Notes under the pieces: generated by a model
Seen by the model: only the letters and a program-made list of their open reading frames with translations
Told to the model about the DNA's origin: nothing
Databases searched by the model: none
Part shown: one piece after another, positions 37,648-45,762 of the stretch
Layout of the letters: each line of letters begins with the position of its first letter
Position numbering within the stretch: position 1 is the first letter of the stretch
Program-made: the position numbers and the translations under genes
Origin: Bacteroidota bacterium
GTDB taxonomy: Bacteria; Bacteroidota; Bacteroidia; UBA7662; CANHCV01
DNA length: 64,000 nucleotides
Reading direction: 5' to 3'
Assembly (NCBI GenBank): GCA_947501265.1
Contig: CANMVY010000011.1
Span: 1-64,000, forward strand

Positions 37648-38115
37648 TTATTTTGTTCCACGTGGAACGTTTTCTTTATAAACCTCTTTTTCATGTTCCA
37701 CGTGAAACATAAACATAGCATCCTTTTCTAAGTCACGCATTTTTTTGGATTCAATTTCTGTTTTATCTCCATAACCAATAAGATGAAGAACACCGTGAAT
37801 CATGACTCTTTTCAATTCTTCAAAAAAAGAACAGTTATTTAATTCGGCATGATCTAAAATTCTTTCAATGCTAATGAATAAATCACCCGAAATTATTCCA
37901 TCTTCAATATCACTTGGAAAGGTAATGATGTCAGTAAAGTAATCGTGATCTAAGTATTGCCGATTAATTTTTAGTAAATAATCGTCGTTACAAAAAATGT
38001 AATTCAATTCACCTGCTTTAATGCCGTGTATATTGCATACATCTTTGATCCAATTCTTCCAAGAATTTTTTCTTAATAATTGAAAATCAATTTCTTCTGT
38101 AAAAAAAAGAATCAT
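37648..38115 (-). CDS. ybeY: rRNA maturation endoribonuclease YbeY
   Basis: A 155-residue metalloendoribonuclease of 16S rRNA processing and ribosome quality control. The UPF0054 metal site appears as [16 protein letters not shown]; the third His of the classic HGxLHLxGYDH motif is replaced by a DKT variant that I recall from other Bacteroidota. The tail (FHVEH ... NVPRGT) is encoded by two parS sequences, so its amino acids may be dictated by ParB binding rather than by catalysis. Transcribed from a full-consensus promoter that overlaps the nadD start; first gene of the ybeY-mnmG-...-gatA run. Confidence 0.93.
   Translation of the reverse strand: MILFFTEEIDFQLLRKNSWKNWIKDVCNIHGIKAGELNYIFCNDDYLLKINRQYLDHDYFTDIITFPSDIEDGIISGDLFISIERILDHAELNNCSFFEELKRVMIHGVLHLIGYGDKTEIESKKMRDLEKDAMFMFHVEHEKEVYKENVPRGTK
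37654..37669. other. parS-like ParB binding site (15/16)
   Basis: TGTTCCACGTGGAACG differs from the parS form TGTTnCACGTGnAACA only at the last base. It lies within the last codons of ybeY (encoding VPRGT). Confidence 0.8.
37694..37709. other. parS ParB binding site (16/16)
   Basis: TGTTCCACGTGAAACA matches the bacterial parS form TGTTnCACGTGnAACA at every fixed base. It lies 24 bp from the first site, inside ybeY (encoding MFHVEH). Two sites this close to mnmG and to DnaA boxes point to the chromosome-partition centromere. Confidence 0.88.
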
Positions 38116-38149
38116 TTTTTGGATTTAAGTGACGCATGAATTAGGTTTG

Positions 38150-38180
38150 CAAAAATATTCTTTTATTCATGAAGCACAAA
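38150..38180 (-). promoter_or_regulatory. Consensus Bacteroidota promoter of ybeY operon
   Basis: On the minus strand TTTG, 19 nt, TATTTTTG, an exact match to TTTG-N19-TAnnTTTG. The -33 element overlaps the first codons of nadD, so transcription of the two divergent genes may interfere. Leader about 30 nt. Confidence 0.78.
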
Positions 38181-38756
38181 CGAGTTGGATTGTTTTTCGG
38201 TTCTTTTAACCCTATTCATAACGGACATTTAATTCTTGCTGAAATGATTCTTGAAAAAGCTTCACTGGATGAATGTTGGTTTGTTTTATCTCCTCATAAT
38301 CCTCACAAAAAGAAAAGTAGCCTATTGAACCAAAACGATCGGTTATTCTTACTACAAGAAGGGCTTGAAAACCATTCTAACTTAAAAATCAATACCATTG
38401 AATTTAAGTTACCACAACCGAATTACACGTTTAACACCTTGGTTCATCTCAAAGAAAAGTATGCTGATGTTCATTTCTATTTAATCATGGGTATGGATAA
38501 TCTTGAAAATTTCTACCAATGGAAAAACCCTGAAGAAATTCTAGATGCTGCCAACATTCTGGTTTATCCTCGATTAGGACATTCCATTCCAGATTGGGCG
38601 AAGAAAAACCAGAAGGTTTCAATTATTGATACGCCCATCATTGAGCTTTCATCAACACTAATTCGTCATCGAGTAAAGGCTGGATTAAATATTTCTGCTT
38701 TTGTTCCTGAAGTAGTTGCCCAAATGATCGAAAAAGAGGGTTTTTACCGTTCATAA
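38169..38756 (+). CDS. nadD: Nicotinate-nucleotide adenylyltransferase
   Basis: A 195-residue nucleotidyltransferase that forms deamido-NAD from nicotinate mononucleotide and ATP. The HIGH-type motif is FGSFNPIHNGHL at residues 10-21, followed by WFVLSPHNPHKKK and the late SSTLIRHRVKAG (the ISSTxIR motif). It diverges from ybeY with 53 bp between and ends at the edge of the proposed origin. Confidence 0.95.
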   Translation: MKHKRVGLFFGSFNPIHNGHLILAEMILEKASLDECWFVLSPHNPHKKKSSLLNQNDRLFLLQEGLENHSNLKINTIEFKLPQPNYTFNTLVHLKEKYADVHFYLIMGMDNLENFYQWKNPEEILDAANILVYPRLGHSIPDWAKKNQKVSIIDTPIIELSSTLIRHRVKAGLNISAFVPEVVAQMIEKEGFYRS

Positions 38757-39088
38757 ACCTGTGGATAAACCGTAGAACTTCCTGTGAATAACTCTTGACT
38801 TAATCAACCAACGAGAATTTAAAGGACGGATTAGGTTTATTTATCCACCATGGTGTTGAAGAAGCCACCTGTTCTTCACGTGCACTTAACATCTACCCTA
38901 AAAGAACTTCTCCATAATACCGTTTTTAACAGTCGTGGAAAACTTCGTTAACTCACTCACTATTTGAATTTTAAAGTGCTCTTTTTTCTGCCAAAATCTT
39001 AAAAACGAGAAATCAAAAGAAAACGCAACCAACTTTTCCCCGTTTCCACAGCCTTAATAATAAGTACTTTCTTTTTAAATAAAGAAGA
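38757..39088. other. Candidate chromosomal replication origin (oriC)
   Basis: A 332-bp stretch without a gene, holding DnaA-box-like 9-mers: TGTGGATAA (38760-38768, the perfect box TTATCCACA in reverse), TGTGAATAA (38783-38791, TTATTCACA), TTATCCACC (38841-38849), CGTGGAAAA (38934-38942, TTTTCCACG in reverse) and GTTTCCACA (39042-39050). The right part is AT-rich (TTTGAATTTTAAAG, TTAATAATAAGTAC, TTTTTAAATAAAG), as an unwinding element would be. Two parS sites and mnmG are about 1 kb away, and gene orientation flips here. dnaA is not in the window, which is common in Bacteroidota. Confidence 0.72.
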
Positions 39089-39457
39089 TTAATGGGGTGT
39101 TGATGTTGAATAATGAATGGAATACTCTTCCTGGTTTTCCTTGATTAAACTCACGTCGAATACTCCGAAATGATTGGCAGAAACGTGGTGAGTGAAGTAA
39201 GTAAAATTGTACCCTTTTTGAATGAGGTCCGTTCGTTGAATTTTCCGTTGCGTTCTCGTTTGTGCTTTTCTAAAATCTTCAAGAATGAGCCTATTTTTTC
39301 GCAATGCTGCCGAAATGGTTTTTAAATCGGGAACCCGTTCATTGCGTACGCGGTTGTGGAACATAACGCGGCACTGGTCATCGCAAAATTTCTTATCTAC
39401 TCTTCCGACCAAATTTTCGTTGCACATCTGGCAACAACGCTTTTCTTCTGTTTTCAT
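39089..39457 (-). CDS. Zinc-ribbon protein of unknown function
   Basis: A 122-residue basic protein. The N-terminus has a treble-clef-like set of Cys (CCQMCNENLVGRVDKKFCDDQCR, so CxxC...CxxxC) that should bind zinc. A charged helical stretch (RKNRLILEDFRKAQTRTQRKIQRTDL) and a short C-terminal domain (YTHHVSANHFGVFD-like FTHHVSANHFGVFD) follow. I recall similar small conserved proteins in Flavobacteriia, with no known role. The basic middle would suit nucleic-acid binding. It borders the proposed origin, with its stop at the origin edge. Confidence 0.7.
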   Translation of the reverse strand: MKTEEKRCCQMCNENLVGRVDKKFCDDQCRVMFHNRVRNERVPDLKTISAALRKNRLILEDFRKAQTRTQRKIQRTDLIQKGYNFTYFTHHVSANHFGVFDVSLIKENQEEYSIHYSTSTPH

Positions 39458-39511
39458 GGTTCAATAATTGGTGATTCAAAAATGAAAAGCATTTTTTCTT
39501 CAACCAAGAAA

Positions 39512-39520
39512 TGTGGAAAA
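39512..39520 (-). promoter_or_regulatory. DnaA-box-like 9-mer outside the main cluster
   Basis: TGTGGAAAA is TTTTCCACA in reverse, a match to TTWTNCACA, in the 83-bp gap between the zinc-ribbon and GNAT genes. Confidence 0.45.
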
Positions 39521-39540
39521 TGAAAATTGTTCTGAAAAAA

Positions 39541-39990
39541 CTACAGGTTCTTTTTCATTTTAAAATGCGGGATACCAACTTCTAAGAATTCCTCACCCTC
39601 AATACGATAACCTAGTTTTTGATAAAATTTAACGGCCGTTTTTCTGGCGTGAAATTCAATTTTATTAATTCCATTTAAATGAGCTTCATCCTCGTAGAAA
39701 GCAACCATTTCCTTTCCTATTCCGCATTTTTGAAAAGAAGGATGAACAACAAATTGACGCATTTTCCACGTTTTTTCGTCCAGCTTTTTCGCTGAAATAC
39801 TGGCTAAACACCGATCAAAATCAGAAAAACAACCAAAAAAAAGTTCGTTTTCTTCCGATTCAAAATCTCCTTGAACATAATTTTTTCCCAAGGGAAATCG
39901 CAAAACTATTCGTCTTAATTCAACTGCTTTCCAATATTCTGCGCTGTTCCAAGAATAAGACCGCGTATTTTTTTGGGATAATGAACTCAT
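39541..39990 (-). CDS. GNAT family N-acetyltransferase
   Basis: A 149-residue acetyl-CoA-dependent transferase. The acetyl-CoA loop is MRQFVVHPSFQKCGIGKEMV (motif A, Q-x-x-G-x-G form QKCGIG) near residues 77-96; KIEFHARKTAVKFYQKLGYRIEGEEF is motif B. The acceptor is unknown. Single gene, facing away from metK. Confidence 0.85.
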   Translation of the reverse strand: MSSLSQKNTRSYSWNSAEYWKAVELRRIVLRFPLGKNYVQGDFESEENELFFGCFSDFDRCLASISAKKLDEKTWKMRQFVVHPSFQKCGIGKEMVAFYEDEAHLNGINKIEFHARKTAVKFYQKLGYRIEGEEFLEVGIPHFKMKKNL

Positions 39991-40016
39991 TTTTTAGTCT
40001 ATTTGGTTAATTTGAT

Positions 40017-40024
40017 TAACTTTG
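40017..40024 (+). promoter_or_regulatory. -7 element upstream of metK
   Basis: TAACTTTG matches TAnnTTTG, 24 nt before the metK ATG; no TTG at the right distance upstream. It lies inside the TTG-extended ORF of the track, which argues for the later ATG start. No SAM riboswitch is visible. Confidence 0.45.
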
Positions 40025-40048
40025 CGATTGATTCTAAAAAAAACAAAA

Positions 40049-41326
40049 ATGTCTTACCTTTTTACTTCCGAATCGGTTTCTGAAGGACATCCTGACAAGG
40101 TTGCCGATCAAATTTCTGATGCAGTTCTTGATGCATTTTTAAACTATGATCCTCAAGCAAAAGTAGCATGCGAAACGTTTGTTACGACCGGTTTAGTCGT
40201 AGTTGGGGGTGAAATCAAGTGCAACACCGAAGCGAAAGCCAAGGTAGATGTTCAAGAAATTGCACGTAACGTTATCGATAAAATTGGTTACAACAAATCC
40301 GAGTACCAATTCGATTATAAATCTTGCGGTATTTTGAACGCTTTGCACGAGCAAAGCGCCGACATTAACCAAGGAGTTGACCGAGGAAAGCCTGAAGAGC
40401 AAGGAGCCGGTGACCAAGGAATGATGTTTGGATATGCATCCAACGAAACCGATAATTACATGCCGCTTCCTTTGGCGATTTCTCACTTGCTGTTGCAAGA
40501 ATTAGCTGCCATTCGAAAGGAAGGAAAAGTAATGAAATACTTACGTCCTGATGCTAAATCGCAGGTAACTATTCGTTACAGCGACAAAGGTCGCCCAGAA
40601 GCCATTGATACCATTGTTATCTCAACCCAACACGACGAGTTTGTAGGTGGAGGAGAGAAAACCGCTCAAATGGCTATGCAAGAAAGAATCACCGCAGATA
40701 TTCATAAGTATTTGATTCCTCGCGTAAAAAAAGGAATGAATGCTAGAAATCGTCGCTTGTTTACCGATGCAATTAAGTACCACATCAACCCAACCGGTAA
40801 TTTTGTTATCGGAGGACCGCACGGTGATACTGGACTTACTGGTCGTAAAATTATTGTTGATACGTTTGGAGGTAAAGGTGCTCACGGTGGAGGAGCATTC
40901 TCTGGTAAAGATCCTTCCAAAGTTGACCGTTCAGCTGCTTATGCTAGCCGTCATATTGCCAAAAACCTCGTTGCGGCAGGCGTTTGCTCCGAAATTCTTG
41001 TTCAAGTTTCTTACGCTATCGGTGTAGTAGAGCCTATGGGAATCTATGTGAATACCTACCGCACTTCCAAAGTGAAAATGAGCGATGGTGAGATTGCAGA
41101 AAAGGTTTCTAAAATCTTTGATATGCGTCCTGGAATGATCGAAAAGCGATTGAAATTGCGTAACCCAATTTACTTGGAAACAGCTGCTTACGGTCACATG
41201 GGTAGAACCAATGAAACCGTTAATAAACAAGCTGTTTGTACCGATCCTATTACAAGAGAAGTTGAGTTGTTCACTTGGGAAAAACTAGATTTTGTTGATC
41301 AAGTGAAAAAAGAATTCGGATTATAA
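40049..41326 (+). CDS. metK: S-adenosylmethionine synthetase
   Basis: A 425-residue enzyme that makes SAM from methionine and ATP, the methyl donor for the several methyltransferases in this window. Marks: [24 protein letters not shown] at the N-terminus, the [12 protein letters not shown] signature near residue 117, [21 protein letters not shown], and [20 protein letters not shown]. The track starts it at a TTG (40022); the ATG at 40049 (MSYLFTSES) is the family start. Ended by a bidirectional terminator. Confidence 0.96.
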   Translation: MSYLFTSESVSEGHPDKVADQISDAVLDAFLNYDPQAKVACETFVTTGLVVVGGEIKCNTEAKAKVDVQEIARNVIDKIGYNKSEYQFDYKSCGILNALHEQSADINQGVDRGKPEEQGAGDQGMMFGYASNETDNYMPLPLAISHLLLQELAAIRKEGKVMKYLRPDAKSQVTIRYSDKGRPEAIDTIVISTQHDEFVGGGEKTAQMAMQERITADIHKYLIPRVKKGMNARNRRLFTDAIKYHINPTGNFVIGGPHGDTGLTGRKIIVDTFGGKGAHGGGAFSGKDPSKVDRSAAYASRHIAKNLVAAGVCSEILVQVSYAIGVVEPMGIYVNTYRTSKVKMSDGEIAEKVSKIFDMRPGMIEKRLKLRNPIYLETAAYGHMGRTNETVNKQAVCTDPITREVELFTWEKLDFVDQVKKEFGL

Positions 41327-41342
41327 TCGGAATTCCATCATA

Positions 41343-41372
41343 AAAAAAAGGACCCAATTGGGTCCTTTTTTT
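41343..41372. terminator. Bidirectional terminator between metK and glycosyltransferase
   Basis: AAAAAGGACCC-AATT-GGGTCCTTTTT is perfectly palindromic with T-runs on both strands; it sits between the convergent stops of metK and the glycosyltransferase. Confidence 0.92.
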
Positions 41373-42480
41373 ATTCAACCAAGTATCCTCGGGCTATTTT
41401 TTTCCAATCATGGCTCTTTGCCAGTGATGCCCATGCATCGTCGGCAAACTCTTGAATCTCATCCTTATTCTGGCTGGCCCAAATGATTTTTTCTTTCAAT
41501 GAGTCACTATCTCCACTTTCGAAGACCAAACCACTTTTTCCATCCTCAATGATATCTAAATTGGGTGAAAGGTTGGAAATAATCACAGGGATCCTGTAAC
41601 TCGTTGCCATTAACAGAACGCCGCTTTGGTAAATTTTTCGATAAGGAAGCACCAGAACATCGCAGGCTTTGAAAAACAAATCACGTTCATCATCTTCAAT
41701 GAAACGGATGAAACCCAATATTTTTGATTGAATGTTTTTCTGCCGAATTATTTCAGCATACATCTCATAATCGGCTTTCCAAGGTTTTCCTGCAACAACC
41801 AGGACAGCGTTTTCCAAATTAGCTGCTGCAAATGATTCAATGAGAAGGTCCAATCCTTTTACTTGTTTAATCTGCCCAAAAAATAAGAAATACGTTTTCT
41901 CATCATCAAAACCCAGTAAATTTCGAGCTTCTTCCCGATTGGGATGAGGAAATGGCAAGGCATGGAAATGCCCATGTTTCAAGATTTTAGTCTTCTCTAA
42001 TATTTTTTTTGAAACTTTAGTTCCTAATACATTTTTGGAAAACTGATTGTGTACCGATAACTTTTGGATTAACGAACCAAGAATGATTTTTTGGATCCAA
42101 GGTTTATCAGACTCTTCAAATCCTTCAACATCGTGTACAATGGCATGTAGCTTTAAACCCAGTAACTTCAAGATTATTACCGCGATTAAATCTTTGTAAC
42201 CAAATGAAAACAAGTGAATGATTGCTTCATTCGCACCTTCATAACGACTTCGAATACCAGCGAACAAGAACCCGTTGTAAAAATTGAAAGTTTTCTTTAA
42301 AACATTATTCTGGTGCAATCCAAAGTAGGAGAAGCATTTAATTCCCGCTTGTTTGATGCTAAAGTTGGAAATTAAAATGACGTTTACTCCATAAGAAACG
42401 ATTCCCATGGCCAAGGAAGAACTGTAATAATCCAACCCCGCTTTGGCTCCAACGTGATCAATGATGGCAATTTTTCGCAT
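41371..42480 (-). CDS. Glycosyltransferase, GT-B fold (group 1)
   Basis: A 369-residue glycosyltransferase. The N-terminal half carries IIDHVGAKAGLDYYSSSLAMGI. The C-terminal half has YFLFFGQIKQVKGLDLLIESF, a donor-binding FGQIKxxKG strand, and LVLPYRKIYQSGVLLMATSYRIPVIIS, the nucleotide-sugar binding loop of the GT4 type. It probably adds a sugar to a lipid or surface glycan; donor and acceptor are unknown. It is isolated, without a glycan gene cluster around it. Confidence 0.83.
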   Translation of the reverse strand: MRKIAIIDHVGAKAGLDYYSSSLAMGIVSYGVNVILISNFSIKQAGIKCFSYFGLHQNNVLKKTFNFYNGFLFAGIRSRYEGANEAIIHLFSFGYKDLIAVIILKLLGLKLHAIVHDVEGFEESDKPWIQKIILGSLIQKLSVHNQFSKNVLGTKVSKKILEKTKILKHGHFHALPFPHPNREEARNLLGFDDEKTYFLFFGQIKQVKGLDLLIESFAAANLENAVLVVAGKPWKADYEMYAEIIRQKNIQSKILGFIRFIEDDERDLFFKACDVLVLPYRKIYQSGVLLMATSYRIPVIISNLSPNLDIIEDGKSGLVFESGDSDSLKEKIIWASQNKDEIQEFADDAWASLAKSHDWKKIARGYLVE

Positions 42481-42520
42481 TGAATCAAAGATAGTACGGG
42501 GTAATGAATCTTTTTTCCAA

Positions 42521-42550
42521 AAAAAAGCCTCGATGGTTAGTCGAGGCCTT
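42521..42550 (-). terminator. Rho-independent terminator of gdhA
   Basis: On the minus strand GCCTCGA-CTAACCA-TCGAGGC followed by a run of T, about 20 bp after the gdhA stop. Confidence 0.85.
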
Positions 42551-42567
42551 ATTATTCATAAGTAGGT

Positions 42568-43926
<1,359 letters not shown>

Positions 43927-44004
43927 TTATGGTACAAAATTAGTACTTTAAAAATTGAAGTTATGCACGAAATGTTCCAACTCCTTTACGATGGTATTCA
44001 ACGC

Positions 44005-44035
44005 TTTGATAAGAGAAAATAAATTTTTAGATTTG
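44005..44035 (+). promoter_or_regulatory. Consensus promoter of the fused metal importer operon
   Basis: TTTG (44005-44008), 19 nt, TAGATTTG (44028-44035), an exact match to TTTG-N19-TAnnTTTG. Predicted leader only 10-15 nt before the ATG at 44053. Confidence 0.8.
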
Positions 44036-44040
44036 CCTAA
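44027..44040. promoter_or_regulatory. DtxR-box-like operator overlapping the -7 element
   Basis: TTAGATTTGCCTAA agrees with the DtxR core TTAGGTTAGCCTAA at 12 of 14 positions and has the same 5-4-5 half-site spacing. It lies in a wider imperfect palindrome (AAATTTTTAG-ATTTGC-CTAAATTTTT). The -7 element is inside it, so a bound repressor would block transcription. That the DtxR-like domain encoded two genes on binds here is inference. Confidence 0.6.
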
Positions 44041-44052
44041 ATTTTTATTTTG

Positions 44053-45762
44053 ATGAGGCGAATTGTTTTTACATTGCTGCTGCTGTTTCAGCTTAATGCC
44101 TTTGCTCAAATTGTAGCTACCACCTCTTTTTTGGCAGACATCACCCAGAACTTGGTAGGAAAGCATAAAAAAGTACTTTCTCTTTTACCGGTTGGATCGG
44201 ATCCACATATTTATGAGCCGGTTCCGGGAGATGTTCGAACGTTGGCCGAAGCAGAGTTCATTGTAAAAAACGGGTTACATTTGGAGGGATGGCTGGATAA
44301 AGTTCTCGAAAATTCGGGAACCATGGCCAATGTGGTTACGGCAACCCAAGGAATTTCTCCGATTTCGGCTCAAGGTTTCCAAAATGCCTATGATCCACAC
44401 GCTTGGATGAGCGTAAAAAATGCAAAGATTTACGCCAGCAATATTGCTCGTGAGTTAAAACGAACCTTTCCAGAAATTCAACAAGAAATCGAAACAAACA
44501 CTAGCGCTTATCTTTCAAAATTAGAAGAATTGGATCGTTGGGTGCGGGATCAAATTCAATCGATACCCATTGAGAAACGGGTATTATTTACGTCTCACGA
44601 TGCTTTTCGGTATTTCGGAAAAGAATACGGCATTCAAGTGGAATCCATCTTGGGAACCTCAACCGATGCCGATGTTCGCATTGAAGATTTGGATCGAATG
44701 ATTTCGAAAATTGATCAAACCGGGGTGGCGGCCATTTTCGTTGAGAGCACCATCAACCCTAAAATGATGCAACAAATTGCCCGAGATTCTGGCGTAAAAA
44801 TTGGTGGAAATTTGTTTGCCGATAGTTTGGGTCCAACGGGCTCTGAAGCAGAAACGTACTTGGGCATGATTCGCCACGACGTTAAAACCTTGGTGGAGGG
44901 ACTTCGGCAGCAGCGGACACAAAACAGCGCTTCTACCTCTTTTACGTTGTTTTTAGTGGTATTAAGTACGTTATTAGCCGCGTCTTGGATTTGGTTAGGT
45001 TCAAAGGTTCGCAAAAAAATAAAGAGTGAAATTGTTCCCCATGCGCAACTTCAGATTTCAAATATTTCGGTTACCTATGATCAGGTTCCTGTGTTTTCAC
45101 ACCTTCATGTAACCCTTCATTCTGGTAGAATTTACGGCATGGTGGGTCCCAATGGTTCAGGAAAAAGCACCTTGGTGAAAGCAATTTTGGGTCATCAACC
45201 ATTAGAATCAGGATCCATCGTTTGGAAAAACGTTCCTTTGCTCAAGCAATCCGGCGAAATTTCGTACGTCCCTCAAAAAGATGAAATCGATTTTTCTTTC
45301 CCGGCTACGGCTTACGATGTGGTAAACATGGGACAATACCGCCGGGAAGTTACGAAAGAAGAAATTCAGGTTCAAATGGAGCGATTGGGCATTTGGGAAT
45401 GGAAGAATCGCCCCATCGGTCAACTCTCAGGTGGACAACAGCAACGGTGCTTTGTGGCTCGTGCCTTGGTTCAAAACGCGCCCATCATCATTTTGGATGA
45501 GCCGTTTGTGGGGATTGATGCCACCACCGAAGCAAAAATTATGGAAGTATTAAGGGCAGAAGCCCAAAGGGGAAAACTCATTTTGGTTATTCACCACGAT
45601 TTGTCCAAAGTGAAGCAATATTTTGATGAAGTTTTGATGATGAATCGGCGGTTGGTGGCAAGTGGTCCTGTAGAAGAAACCTTTACCGCCGAAAACATCG
45701 AAAAAACGTTTTCTGCCCCAGGAATCCATTTTCACCAAGCCCAACAATTGATGAAGTCATGA
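44053..45762 (+). CDS. Fused metal-binding protein / ABC ATPase (Mn/Fe/Zn-type importer)
   Basis: A 569-residue fusion. Residues 1-18 are a signal or anchor sequence. Residues 19-290 are a cluster A-I metal-binding protein with ligands His52 (GSDPHIYEP), His116 (DPHAW), Glu231 (FVESTINP) and Asp257 (GGNLFAD). This His-His-Glu-Asp set is as in PsaA/TroA-like proteins and favours Mn/Fe over the His-rich zinc ZnuA site. Residues 298-316 are a membrane helix (TLFLVVLSTLLAASWIWLG) followed by KVRKKIK. Residues 335-560 are a cytosolic ABC ATPase (Walker A GPNGSGKS 365-372, LSGGQ 458-462, Walker B IIILDE, His515). The helix makes the topology consistent: sensor outside, ATPase inside. Normally these are separate proteins. 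ATG 44053 preferred over the TTG of the track. Overlaps the permease gene by 4 bp. Confidence 0.9.
   Translation: MRRIVFTLLLLFQLNAFAQIVATTSFLADITQNLVGKHKKVLSLLPVGSDPHIYEPVPGDVRTLAEAEFIVKNGLHLEGWLDKVLENSGTMANVVTATQGISPISAQGFQNAYDPHAWMSVKNAKIYASNIARELKRTFPEIQQEIETNTSAYLSKLEELDRWVRDQIQSIPIEKRVLFTSHDAFRYFGKEYGIQVESILGTSTDADVRIEDLDRMISKIDQTGVAAIFVESTINPKMMQQIARDSGVKIGGNLFADSLGPTGSEAETYLGMIRHDVKTLVEGLRQQRTQNSASTSFTLFLVVLSTLLAASWIWLGSKVRKKIKSEIVPHAQLQISNISVTYDQVPVFSHLHVTLHSGRIYGMVGPNGSGKSTLVKAILGHQPLESGSIVWKNVPLLKQSGEISYVPQKDEIDFSFPATAYDVVNMGQYRREVTKEEIQVQMERLGIWEWKNRPIGQLSGGQQQRCFVARALVQNAPIIILDEPFVGIDATTEAKIMEVLRAEAQRGKLILVIHHDLSKVKQYFDEVLMMNRRLVASGPVEETFTAENIEKTFSAPGIHFHQAQQLMKS

Noticed and set aside
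38868-38888. CACGTG core in the origin region as third parS
   Set aside because: TGTTCTTCACGTGCACTT does not keep the symmetrical flanks; only the core matches.
39991-40048. SAM riboswitch before metK
   Set aside because: The leader is only about 20 nt after the -7 element, too short for any SAM riboswitch.
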